Positions 34,093 to 45,588 of a stretch of DNA of 64,000 bases are shown in pieces; the stretch's first letter is position 1, and every line of letters begins with the position of its first letter. Location of the stretch: contig CM060703.1 of NCBI GenBank assembly GCA_030686995.1, positions 110,762,361 through 110,826,360 on the forward strand. Direction: 5' to 3'. The notes under the pieces were generated by a model. That model did not search any database, was not told the DNA's origin, and saw nothing but the letters and a program-made list of their open reading frames with translations. The DNA comes from Artemisia argyi (taxonomy: Eukaryota > Streptophyta > Magnoliopsida > Asterales > Asteraceae). Made by a program: the position numbers and the translations under genes.

Positions 34093-34958
34093 GAATCAAA
34101 TGTTGTTCAAGATCTTAGACCGACATTCGCTGAGAGGAAATGTGATCGATATATACAATTTATGGATTTTTTCCATCATTACAGACCTAGAACTCCCCCA
34201 GTCAAAACCACACATCTCGCTGATGAGTATTTCAAGAAGTTGGCTGCAGCACGCAAACGTGGCAAGATAGGACGGAAACATTTACCTATTATACGCAAAT
34301 GGGAAAGTAGTTTAATAGAGATTAGCATAATTCAAGATGGTGTTATTATAGAGTTGAATGCCCGTTTGTTCAAACTCGAAGGAATTATTCAGGTTCTTGC
34401 TCGAGAAAGAAATGGGGTAATATATCATGTTGACTTGTTTACTTACATTCACATGCCTTTTTTCTAATGACATTTGTTTTATTACCACTATTTTTCATTC
34501 GCAGGAGAGATTGGTGTTTGATGATGATCTTCGGAATTTGAGTGCAGAGTTTTGTGACGAGCTTAATAATTGTTTTCTCGAGTTGTTCCATTTAAGTCAG
34601 GATACCAATGGCTCACAGCGTGTAGATGTGGATGACGATGACGATGTTGCAAAGGTAAATTACATATTGAATGTATATGTAAACTCTTTCCGTACCATAA
34701 GATATTATAACAATTTAAAACTAGGTTAACATTGACAGGGATTTATTATTCAAGAAGAATTAAGATTGCGAAGAGAAGAATTAGAAAAGGTTCGGTTAAA
34801 AGAGCAGAAATTGAGGGAATAGGAGAAGAGGTTGATGATGGAAGAGGATAAGATGATAAGGATTCAAGAGGAAAAGGAGAGATTGGATGAAATGGAATGA
34901 AAGAAAAGGGCAGCACTTAAGAATTCTAGTCACTAGAAACTTGCTACAGCGCGCACAG
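34093..34958 (+). pseudogene. DUF1985-family gene, 3' exons (truncated)
   Basis: This continues the gene of 2888-3803 beyond element B. The host intron was 94 bp (3804-3844 plus 34040-34092, TSD counted once). Exon 34093-34416 encodes a Lys/Arg-rich helical part (DEYFKKLAAARKRGKIGRK). The exon at 34505-34654 ends in an acidic run (VDVDDDDDVAK). The exon from 34739 gives a coiled coil (QEELRLRREELEKVRLKEQK) with stop codons near 34820 and 34898. Introns have GT-AG ends (34417-34504, 34655-34738). Element E cuts the gene at 34959. A Ulp1-type protease part, common downstream in this family, is not visible. Confidence 0.65.
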
Positions 34959-37386
34959 TGTAACAACCGTGGTTTTGGCAAGCCAGTTTGACTGATAGTA
35001 TTGACTCGGTTGACGTTTGTTTGGTGTGTCTTAGGAGTTTGAAGTGATATAGGTGAGTTTTAGCACTAAATCCCTTTGCGTAAATGGTTTTATTGTGATT
35101 TGAAAAGTTTGGAATTTGGGAAAGTTCATTTTGATCACCTTTGTGGTGTAGAAATGACTTGTGTAGTTTTGGAGTTTTTGTGTTTTTGCGTAACGAGCCT
35201 TCGTTCAAGTGTTTGGGCGTTAGCGGGTTACGAGGAGTTTGTTTTTATGAGTTATGCTTCAAAAAGAGTGTGAAATTCTATTTTTGGAAACTTTGTTTTG
35301 AAAATGATAATTTTTCCGGTTTGTCGTAAAACTGAGGTTTATCGCGTAAGACGCTAGGATTAGCTACGAGTGTTTATAAAATATGAAAAGTATGAGGTTT
35401 TGAGTGTAATAAATAAATTTAAAAAAAATAAAAAATAAATATATATGTATAGGAAAAATCGGCTAGAAGGGATAAGGAGAAAAAGGAAACCCAATTTAAG
35501 TCCAAATATGACTATTAGGCCCAAGGAATCCTAGTTCAACCCAACCAAGCCCAACCCCTACCCATATAAGCTATACCAACGAACCCAAAGCCCTATTTTC
35601 TGCAATTTGAGTCTAACACAAGGCAAAGGAAGAAGAAAAAAGTTAGGGTTTATAATTGTGAAGCAATAATCAAGAATCAAGGTAAAATCTTTAAACCCTA
35701 TGTTCAATTAATTGGTTAATTAATCTAATTCATGTAATATTAATTATGATGGATCTAGGGTTTGTAAACTTCTGTAAATTAATGATGTTAAACATGTTGG
35801 GATCAATTAATGATAATAGTATGGTGATTGGTTAAGAGAATTGAGCGTAAAACATGCTAGTTATTGAGTTAGGGTTTGGACAGAAAATTATGGCTGTAAA
35901 GATGTGAGTGTAAATAACAGATGGTGAAGAGTTAAGTCACGAAGTTTAGGTCTAAATTGAAGTCTAATGAAAGAGCTTTCCAAAAAGTCCAGCCATGAAT
36001 GATTTCAAGGTCGGGAAGTTGGTCTTTTGATTTTTCTTTGTTAAGGTGTCAAAGCTGTCAAACCGGGACAGATTTTGGGTAAAAGTTTGGGGGTGTTTTG
36101 TGGTTGTAAAAGTGGTATTATGACTAGGCCTTCTGGAATAGTTAATTATTAGGTTATATTAGACTACCACGAATAGGATTCGCGATAAAAACTTGTGGAA
36201 GTATTTTATGTTAATCAAAACTTTTTGGTGTGCGTTCAGATCCGAATTTGAGTAGTTGACAAGTTTGATTTTCTTTGGAGTACTTGTGTGTGTTATTGGT
36301 CCATGGATTTCTGGGATTAGCTTCTATGCTTATGAGAGACCTTGGTAAATTTTTGGTGTGAGTTGTTGAGCTTTATTTGTCATGATTTTATGTGGGCGAA
36401 TGTACCCAAAAATTCTGCATTTTCTAATTTTAAAAGTGCAAGGGATTTAGTGAGTGTTAGATTATGGTAATGGTTAGTATGGTGTCTAGGGGATCCATGG
36501 TGGGTCATATGAGTCTTAGACATCCATCTTATGTGTATTACATGGGTTGTAGCTTTTAGCTTGACCTTGTGTAATGTGGATTATTTTTGTGTGCTATAGA
36601 TTGTGAGTTGTTTTTGTGGAAGCTGCGGAGTTTAAGGTGAGTTCATAGTCCCACTTTTATATTGTTTTTAAACTTGGGATGGAAATGATGCTTGTGTTAA
36701 AGTTACTGTGATTATGTGTTTTAAATGCATGGACTTGCGAGTGTTATTATATATGTTTGCATGCTAAGTGATTATTGCGTGATGAAAATTGTGTGGAAAT
36801 CGAGGGTAGAACTGTACCTGAGATGAGAAGGGTAGAACTGTACCCAAGTGGTGAAATTTGTGTGGGAATTCAATTGGGAGGATGTTTATCTTGTTGCTCG
36901 CGCATGCGACTCAATTGATGAAAGAATTGGATCGGTGGACACGTTCCGTCCTAACTAAATGGATCGGGGGACACGTTCCGTCCCATTGGTTGTTTTAATT
37001 ATGTGATTGTGTGTTTACGTGTATAATAACTTGTCTTGCTGTCATGCTATGTGGTATAATCACAGTTAACCGGTTGCCTACGGTGTGTGTGTCTAAACTT
37101 ATGAATCTCACCAACATTATGTTGACGTTTTAAGCATTATTTTCAGGTGAGCTTTCTAAGGCTATGATAGAAGGGTGTGATTTGACGAGACCTTCGTTGC
37201 ATTGGAAGTGGTTTATCTGTGCGTTTGGAGTTTTTCATGTTGTTTCCTTTCGGGTATTGTTATGACACTTTGTGTCTATACTTTGCCATTTTTATTGCAT
37301 GTAGTTATTCTCTATATAGACACCATGTGTTGTGATGATATCCATGAAGTTACACCCTCGCGTTTCCGCCTTGGCGAGGTGTGACA
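34959..37386 (+). repeat. 5' LTR of element E (2428 bp)
   Basis: It begins TGTAACAACCG and ends GGTGTGACA, directly followed by a tRNA-Met primer site. A likely TATA (ATATAAG) is at 35564-35570. Near 37100-37150 is a CTCACCAAC...TTTTCAGGTGAGC block shared, in opposite orientation, with the C and solo LTRs. Confidence 0.85.
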
Positions 37387-37389
37387 GAT

Positions 37390-37404
37390 TGGTATCAGAG
37401 CCTT
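37390..37404 (+). promoter_or_regulatory. Primer binding site of element E (initiator tRNA-Met)
   Basis: TTGGTATCAGAGCCT begins three bases after the LTR end (GACA|GAT). It matches the complement of plant initiator tRNA-Met over 13 bases. Confidence 0.9.
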
Positions 37405-38643
37405 GGTTATAGAGAAGTAGGTGGTTGAACCTAGACTATAACCTAGGAGTCCTTCATATAGTTGCATTTAGGATCTATGTGTAAGTATAGTATTTTATAT
37501 GTCTATTTTCCTATATTTATGAGATGTTTTATTGAGTTTAGGATGTCTATTTTATCCCCTATACGTAGTATTGTATATATCGACTTTATTATATCGTCTT
37601 CCGCACGTAAGATGCTTCGTTGGACTACCATTGTCGCTATCAGATGTGAGAGAAGTGGTAGGATGAAGCGGACTAACCGCAGAATCCGAGTTCCTGATAG
37701 CATGTATCCATGTTCGGACAAGGAGAGGACGTTTAAGGGAAACATTGGTGGAAAAGAAGTGGAGAGGTTTGGAACCACGATGACTTCTGGAGATGGAGCC
37801 ATTACCAAATACCCTTGGTAGTGTCCTCACTTCACATAGGAAGGAGAGGTGGTTTAGTCTAAACCTCGTGATTTGTATGCACTTGCGAATCATACGAAAT
37901 TTGAAGAAAGAAATAGAGATGGTTTTGCATGTTGTCGATTACCTCAACATGTAGGAAACAGGAATGGGTAGTTGAGTAAAGATGAAGGGGAGTTAGGATG
38001 GAATGGTGTGGATTCAGATCTAGAGTCCACAGCGAGTAGTAAATTGAATTGATCTGAGTGGGGAGATAAGTGCGAGAGTTGAGTTTGAGCCATTGTACGA
38101 CGTCTTTTGTTTTGTGTTATGTCTTGGAATTCGTATATTGTCTTTCGCCGTCAGGAGCCATGTTGGAGCATGATTACTCTTGAATATTGGATCGACCTTA
38201 TCCAAGTGATTTTGATTATAGAGTTTACGTGATCGATGGAATTGTTCCATGTGAGATGATTGTTCGCGACGTCTTTTATTTTTTTTGTTTGCGTGATTGT
38301 TTGCATGATGTATTATCATAGGAGGGAGTACGCTTATGAAAGGGGGCATAGATAATTATGGTGGCCAACATTATTATACATGCGTCACAACACAAGTGGA
38401 CTTGCAAGTATGATAGCATGGATTGCATGGTGTATTAGGTGTTATGTGGTATATGTGCGTTATCATTGAGATGTGTGGTTTTGGAAGTAAGTATGTGTGT
38501 GGAATAGGCTTATAACTATGGTCGCGAACATAATTATAAGGGTATCACACACGTGGACTTGTGACAATTATTGCATTGATTGATGTTGTTGTTATATGTT
38601 GTGGTAGATGGTATGTGATATCATGTTGTTGATGGCTGTATGG
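37405..38643 (+). other. Leader and decayed gag region of element E
   Basis: No confident coding sequence is seen in this 1.2 kb. A 119-codon frame at 37462-37821 has no recognisable domain. Two imperfect copies of a segment (AATTATGGTGGCCAAC... near 38353 and AACTATGGTCGCGAAC... near 38513) form a degenerate tandem of about 160 bp. It ends at TSD TATGG of element C. Confidence 0.6.
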
Positions 38644-41600
38644 TGTAACACCCCCATTTTTAAAGTTTGTCGCAACGGAAAAATTTATTTGGGTGTTATG
38701 GTGAGGATCGAAGTTTTAACCACATAAAACGGTTTAAAAGAAACGTTTTGAAAATTATTTGTCATTTAGATAATAATTTTGATAAAAGATGAACCATTTG
38801 ATTTAAAATCTTATGAAAAGATATAAAGACTTGTAAAAATGACAAATTTGATTTTTACACCATTTTAATTTATCAGAGTAATAAATGCCCACTCCGTGTC
38901 TTGTCCTGCTCCGTTAAATTACCTGAGATACACATGCTTAAAAGTGTCAACACAAAGGTTGGTGAGTTCATAGAGTTTTAGGAAAAACCCTTTATTTTGT
39001 TAGATTTCAGGAATATTTGGTATTGTTAAAATACAAACAGAAATGAAACAAGTATCAAATATAATATCAAATAAATCATATAAATATTCAATCACATTTA
39101 ATAAAGAATCAATAATCTTAACATGAGCTGGAAACTCATGATACTAAATCAATCAGATATACAATTCACATATGGTCGAACCTATACAGCTGTATCTACA
39201 ATATATGTTGAAAACATACATTCTTTCCTTTATAGATATTGCACCAAGCCTCATGACACGCAAGACGTTAACAGAAGGGGTGATCTATCAAATCAATGAC
39301 AGATTTTCCCCTCGTGTAATAGGTGATTTGCCAATTCCTATTTTTACTCAAATATAGTGTATCACGACTAATGCGGCTAACCAATTGCAATTGGCATTCC
39401 GTCAAGCATTAGTGGGATCGGAGGTCAACCCGAAACAGGTTTCGAATCTGTCCACTATATTCGCGCTCACTTAACAGTGATTAACGGTTCATGATAGAGG
39501 GGCTTTATGGCGATAAGCTAACTTAGGCAATATCAAGGACTAATGGGCTCATTTAGCATAACATCATGAAATCAAGTATCGTATCACAGAGATCAATTTG
39601 AAAACAGTATCGTTTGAGTATCCGAAATTCAGTTTGAAAATAGTATCGCTTGAGTATCGGAAATTCAGTTTGAAAATAGTATCGCTTGTGTATCAGAAAT
39701 TCAATTTAAAAATAGTATCATTTGAGTATCAGAAATTCAGTTTGAAAATAGTATCGCTTGAGTATCAGAAATTCAGTTTGAAAATATCATCATTTGAGTA
39801 TCAGAAATTCAGTTTGAAAATAGTATCATTTGAGTATCAGAAATTCAGTTTGAAAATAGTATCGCTTGAGTATCAGAAATTCAGTTTGAAAATAGTATCG
39901 CTTGAGTATCACATTTATATCACATACCACAATAATCGAATTGAGAACATTCTCATATGAGTATCAATATTTCAGTCAAATAATTCATCAATAAATATAT
40001 ATTTCACATACCACAATAATCACATTGGAAACATTGATATATTATAAATCACAAATTATATTATTTTAATATCAATTAGGAAATTGATTTGAATCATGTA
40101 TTTTATTTTATTTCATATACTTATCAAATTATCAAAGTATATGTAAGCATGTATCTCCCCCAATGAGTTAAAAACAATTATTTGAAATGGGGCTATGACT
40201 CACCTGGATTGATTTGGAAATGATGAAAAGTAAAGTAGAACGAGATTTATGGAAACGATTATGGAAACGTCTTTGATACGGAATCTGATAAATAAATTTA
40301 TCAGAGAATATAACCAAATACTATTTGGTAAATACGAACGAATAACGAATAAACATTATTCGTTATGACGAATAGATGATGTGCAGTGAAATTATTATGT
40401 CATGCATGATATGTTAAAATACTTTATTCAAAATATCCATCGTAGTTTTACCTTTTTATATTGTAAGTAAAAATATTAACTTTTTATATATCGTTATATA
40501 TATAATTAACGTAAAAATAAATAATATATATATAAAACATAATAACATGCATATGACGTGAGGGTTGTCGTAAAATAGAAAATAAAATAAGAATGTCAAA
40601 TAGATTAAGTGTAGTCCTTGTCCTTTTTCCAATTTTACACTTTTTATACTAACGGCGTTAGCGTCACACCGTTAGTCCTTTTTATATATATTTTACAATT
40701 ATAGTCCACTACATGTCCTATATTACAATCTAAGCTTGTAACAATATTATATTATCAATTTTTATCCTTTCTTTCTGTTTCTACATTTTTAGTCCTTAGA
40801 TTTCACATTTAGTCCCTATATGTGTCGTCGCGTTACATTTTTAGTCCAATTTTTGCAAAAGTGATTATAAAATTTTTATAAAAATCTCCGTAGCTTCTTT
40901 TATGAATTTCAAGCTTATTTCAACTGCTTATTTTAATAAAAGCTTATTTATTTAGCTTATGGGCCTTAATTCGAATCAAACTAAAGCCCATTTAAAATTT
41001 TAGAGGCGAGGGCATGAAAATTCTTTTGGGCTTGAACTTGGGCTTACTTTGTGATTCTAAAAATATATTTTATGGGCCCAGTGGGCTGTTAAAACGTAAG
41101 GTCTTATTGGGCCTTGGTTAAGCCCACTCGACAATAATAAAAGTTTTATATAAATTTTTAGTTTGAAAAACTGGTTTATGTCGATTTGCTTTGGCTCGAT
41201 TTGCTTGTCAAAACGTGATTATTTTTATAAGTCGTGTATATGAAACTAATAGTTTTCTAGGTGGTCTATTAGTACGTAGAAAAATATGGTACGTTTGTTA
41301 AGTGAAATAAAAAGTTATACGATGCTTTTGTAGAGTGATTGGATCGATTTATTATTTTGTAAAACTATGAATTATATACTAAGTGTTTTCAATTGATTTT
41401 ATACGTGTGACATGGTTTGAAATAGGCTCGTTATATGCATGTAACATGAAAATAAACGTGAAGTGTACGTGCTACATGACTCCTAGGCCTACCAAGATGG
41501 AGGCTAGTCACGTTTCGTGTTCTAACAATAAATATGTACGTGTATTATATATATGAAATAATATACGATGGAACGAATATAATTATGATGCATGAACAAT

Positions 41601-42701
41601 TTTTAACGTGTAAAAGGGATTGAGTAAGGATGGAAACTACTTACAAACACCTTAGAGGTGATTAAAAGTCGAGAGTGATAGGATTGAGCACAAGAATATC
41701 ACGTTTCCAATATATAACCCAAACGTTATATATATACTAAAACCCGATTTCCTTTCTTGAGTCCCAACTAATATAACCTTCGACTTCTTAGTTTGTAGGA
41801 GTAGTTCTTAGGAAGAAACGTTTAGGTGAAAGAGTATGGAAATGATATGAAGCTAAGTGCATGCATGGTCGTATATATGTATCAACTTGAAACGAATCGT
41901 GTGGTTCGTAAATTCATCCCAAGAGACACAAGGACAATGTATGTCAGTGAACTAGTTTCAAGGACGAATTAAATAGATAAAATATGGAGTGTGAGTGCAT
42001 ATTTCATGGGATGTGTCTTTGATGATTCACTTATGCATGTCAACCAACATATATGTTGACATACGATTTACAAAATCGTATGTTACTTGTACATACCTGA
42101 TCATATTCAACATTTGAGCATAGAATCATCTTAGAAACATTATTAGGAGCATTTAGAAACAAACGGGGATTAAAACGGTTAAGAATTGAATACGTTGTGA
42201 ATTTGTTGAATCGATTTATAGTTAAACACTTTGCCTCGTAAAAACGTATCAAAACTCAACGTAGGAACGTGAGATTCGACACACTAATAGTTGGCTAGGA
42301 GCTTAACTAGATTGTGCAAAAAGATACATAGGTCGTGTGTCGAAATTAGAAATGAACGAGAGGTTTTGTGGCTTACTTAGTCGATCATATGTATTATTAT
42401 TATTGAATTTGGGTTTTGGTGTGGGCCGGTTGGGCTTAGGGAGTATTAAGGCCCGATTTGGTTTTTAGTTAATTTTAGTAATTAGGTTTTTATTAATTAG
42501 ATTTAGTGTAATTAATGTTTTGTTAATTTTGTCGATAACTTGTTTTGACGTTTGACGCATTTGACAATATCGTAATCGTGACTATTTTAATATACAAAGA
42601 AAATTTTAAATTTCCCCGTAAAAATGGTAATTACAATAATGACAAAGATTATTTATATAATTAACCGAAGTTAATTATACGAATTTTTGCGAGGTTTTAC
42701 A
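38644..42701 (-). repeat. Left (3') LTR of element C (4058 bp)
   Basis: It contains nine 36-bp tandem units (39597-39912), AT-rich TATATA stretches and the shared LTR block near 38925-38980. It is not coding. Confidence 0.95.
39597..39912. repeat. 36-bp tandem repeat in left C LTR
   Basis: Nine head-to-tail units of a 36-base sequence beginning TTTGAAAATAGTATCGCTTG. Because 36 is a multiple of three, the array reads as a repeated 12-residue peptide (KFSLKIVSLEYQ). The right LTR has the same array at 47641-47956. Confidence 0.9.
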
Positions 42702-43035
42702 GTACCCACATGTCATTCTGAATTTCGTCCCGAAATTCAAATTTAATGTGATTACTTGAGTAAAGAATTTTCGAACTGAAGTTGTCGGGAGTTTTTTATT
42801 CCTAAAACTACGGAAACGGGATTCAGTTAGATTTACTTGTACCCAACAAGATAAGGTAACTGACGTATTTAAGGGTTGTGAATATTGAAATTAGTGGTCA
42901 TGAATAGTAAAATAACGGTTAGTAATAGTGCCCCAACGGTCGGGAATAGTGCCCAACGGTCACATTTTAGCCTTTATATACCATTTCAAATTTCCACTCC
43001 TTCCAATAACTATTTTCCTCTCATTTTCCACCAAA

Positions 43036-43197
43036 ATGCCGCATCTCATAACCATCTTAGCGATTGTGTACGTTGTCCTTGCCGCTATCTACTTGGCGTA
43101 CGTTCCGGATGAAGACTTTGGATTCTTGGTCGCGATCTTGATGTTTGTCGTACCCCTGACTATCCTTGCTATTACCGTCGACAAGATCTGGGGGTAA
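43036..43197 (+). CDS. Antisense micro-ORF, two-helix membrane peptide (53 aa)
   Basis: It lies inside element C on the strand opposite to gag, near the 3' LTR. ATG at 43036 has context AAAATGCC. Upstream, TTTATATA (about 42974) is about 60 bases away and fits a core promoter. Downstream, AATGAATAAGGAATAAA (43255-43271) resembles a plant polyadenylation region. The peptide has two hydrophobic stretches (residues 4-20 and 27-44) joined by an acidic turn VPDEDF and ends KIWG. A diverged second copy follows at 43337-43512. Antisense extra ORFs near the 3' LTR are known in some Ty3/gypsy elements. The function is unknown. Confidence 0.5.
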   Translation: MPHLITILAIVYVVLAAIYLAYVPDEDFGFLVAILMFVVPLTILAITVDKIWG

Positions 43198-43336
43198 AAT
43201 CTTGAGCTAGGGTTGTTTTGGATTAAATTCTTGTTATGTTTTTATGTATTTGTAATGAATAAGGAATAAAACTCGTTTTATTTTTAAGAATTTGTATCAT
43301 TATTGTTTTTAATATTTGGTTTATATTTATTTTTCA

Positions 43337-43512
43337 GCATAATTAAAGTGATTCATCCTGTGGTGGCTCTTGCTATTGTTTTGTTGGTGGGAGTCTTATT
43401 TGTCATTGCGGATCAACCTATTGAAGATTCTTTTGTTTGTATTGTAATAATTGTAACGATAGTACTTCCGATGTTAATTATTTGTTTATGTATTAACTTT
43501 TATGGATTTTAA
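43337..43512 (+). pseudogene. Second, diverged copy of the two-helix micro-ORF
   Basis: The frame begins after TTTTTCAG, without an ATG, and reads LAIVLLVGVLFVIADQPIED followed by a second hydrophobic stretch and a stop at 43510-43512. It aligns along its length with the 43036 peptide: LAIV start, central P-x-ED turn, conserved IVLP/VVPL in helix two, GF/WG end. It may be a decayed tandem duplicate or an exon whose donor I cannot place. Confidence 0.4.
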
Positions 43513-44202
43513 AAATTTCGCTATTGATGTCCTTTGTTAGTTATTGTGAATTATTGGTGTTTTCTTGCTTGTACTTTTGTTGATTTCTATCATAATGGTG
43601 ATGACATATGATAGGTATTTATTATAGGTTGTTCAATGTATTATGAACAATTTATTTTAGCTTTTTATCTTGCTTTTGAATGAAGATTGTTATGAAATTA
43701 TTTGAAAATATCATTGTTCCTTTCATAACATAATTCTTCCTAAATTATACATAGTTGATCAGGTTATGTATAATTGAGGACCAAATGATGAAATGTTTAG
43801 TTCAATCATATATTTCTATAATTGTTTTAGATGGTGTTCAACGTGCTGTTTTTATGATATAACACGTAATTTCTTTTTGAAATAAAGTGGAAAATTTTAG
43901 GATTCATATTATAATTCAAAAATTTATGGAGTAATTATTGTATATTGTTATTTGGTAGATGAGACAGAAATTGAAATTAACTTGGATTATTATTATTATG
44001 GAAATATTACAAGGGAGATTTTTCGATAAAGTAGAAAGATTATTGTTTAAGTTACATCCATCGTAACTTGAAGTGAAATACAGGAAAGAAATACAACTTA
44101 GGAAATTTTAAACTAGATTTTATTTATCTTCAACAGGAATTTATTCATCTGTTCCAATCTAGTTGCCATTTCCTTGATACTATCAAGGTCTTTAAAGATT
44201 CT
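43513..44202. other. AT-rich spacer in element C
   Basis: No ORF or repeat of note; it separates the antisense micro-ORFs from the zinc-knuckle ORF. Confidence 0.6.
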
Positions 44203-44925
44203 TCATTTTCTTGTAAAGGTCTTGGCTTTCCAATTAACATTGTAGTTTGGACATCGACTCACATGATGACCTTGTCCACCACATCCGTGGCATACAATGG
44301 TTGTTGGTTGTATTTTCCTGTCCTTAGTCCTGCAGCTAATTGCCTGATGACCTAATTTCTGACATTTCGTACATTTAACCCTACATTTCCCGGTGTGATG
44401 CTGGTTGCATTTTTGACACCAGGGTAGAGTTCCAAGGTAACCACTTCCAGAAACAGGTGCGATAAGACAATTTCTATTAGCTATCTGATTGATTCCCAGC
44501 TGATGTTGATACTTCATACGGTTCTCTAGATGTTTGCGATAACGGTCTTGAGCATTGAAGATGTTGCAGTAGACGGGATTGACGGTTCCTGTGTCGGGTA
44601 GTTTCCTCTTCTGATTATTTCCATTTGGTAACATTCCATGCCTAATTCCTTGATGATGGTTGATGGTAGGGTTGATCATTCCTTCTTGAATCTTTAAGTG
44701 AGGTGGTCTATACTTCATGAAACTTGTAGGGTTTTGATTACCAAGTATACCCGTCTCTCTTCTCGGATAAACTACGGTAGTCCCTTCTAGTACCACCGAC
44801 ACTATGTCATTTACCAATTTCTGGATAGCTCCAGGAGTCATGGTGATTTCTGATGATGATTGATATGCATTGTTCATGTTGTCCATTTTCTGTAAACGTA
44901 AATGAAACTCAACATTAGAATCCAT
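44203..44925 (-). CDS. Gag nucleocapsid-type protein with three zinc knuckles (240 aa)
   Basis: ATG at 44925. Residues 25-50 carry ITMTPGAIQKLVNDIVSVVL, like the N-terminal helix of chromoviral Gag. A long basic, Asn-rich linker follows. Near residues 165-225 are three CCHC knuckles: CQKCNQHHTGKC, CTKCQKLGHQAISC and CHGCGGQGHHVSRC. The GTLPWCQKC start is typical of Tekay-type Gag. The capsid domain expected between helix and knuckles is not seen, so the protein would bind RNA but may not assemble alone. The frame is intact, consistent with a young element. Function as RNA packaging protein is inferred. Confidence 0.75.
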   Translation of the reverse strand: MDSNVEFHLRLQKMDNMNNAYQSSSEITMTPGAIQKLVNDIVSVVLEGTTVVYPRRETGILGNQNPTSFMKYRPPHLKIQEGMINPTINHHQGIRHGMLPNGNNQKRKLPDTGTVNPVYCNIFNAQDRYRKHLENRMKYQHQLGINQIANRNCLIAPVSGSGYLGTLPWCQKCNQHHTGKCRVKCTKCQKLGHQAISCRTKDRKIQPTTIVCHGCGGQGHHVSRCPNYNVNWKAKTFTRK

Positions 44926-45588
44926 ATAATATCAGAAAATTTTTAATAATGAAGTTAATTATTTCATTGATGATAGACTGAATTGACTCCCTACTGTAAT
45001 CTAATTTCAAGATATGTCTTTGTTGTATCATTTTATCAATGATCAACTCTTGATATGGGATTACTAAGGAACAAACCGACTTGTCTATTTCAAATGAATC
45101 TTAATTATCTTTTCTTCATTCTTTAAATCCACTTTTCAAAAACTGGTATTTAGACGATTCTTAAAGTTTTAGATTAATTATGGAAATTTTTAAGAAGTCT
45201 TAACAATTTGTAAGAAATCTCACGGTAGATTTGAATAATATTACAGATGCAAATAGAATATTAATAACTTGATCGATTGTCTTTGCAAGATAAACGATAC
45301 AAGATCTTTTATTAATACTTCATTGATCTGAATAGAATCATTTGCTTATTAAAGCAAATAACAAATGATGATATTTTTGCATGAAATATGGGGATTCATT
45401 ACATGCATGATTTATACGGAAGAAAAGATTGATTCACAACATATATATATATAACAGAAAGGATGTTATTATACAATATGTTTTGATTACACGTTCTGAA
45501 GTTTCAGATTTTATTGAACATTACAAGAAATATTAACCAAGTCTATTTGGTTTATTAGGAACAACAAGGAAACTTGAAAATTTTAAGA
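44926..45588 (-). other. Gap between the two gag-like ORFs of element C
   Basis: 660 bp AT-rich; no capsid-like coding could be read on the minus strand. It may be an intron or relic of the missing capsid sequence. Confidence 0.5.

Noticed and set aside
37462..37821. 119-codon ORF in the E leader as gag
   Set aside because: No Gag motif, overlapping frames on the other strand of similar length, and element E is heavily decayed.
39598..39960. 120-codon repeat protein or CRISPR-like array
   Set aside because: Units are contiguous without spacers, lie inside an LTR and are duplicated at 47642-48004; it is a tandem repeat, and CRISPR does not occur in plant nuclear DNA.
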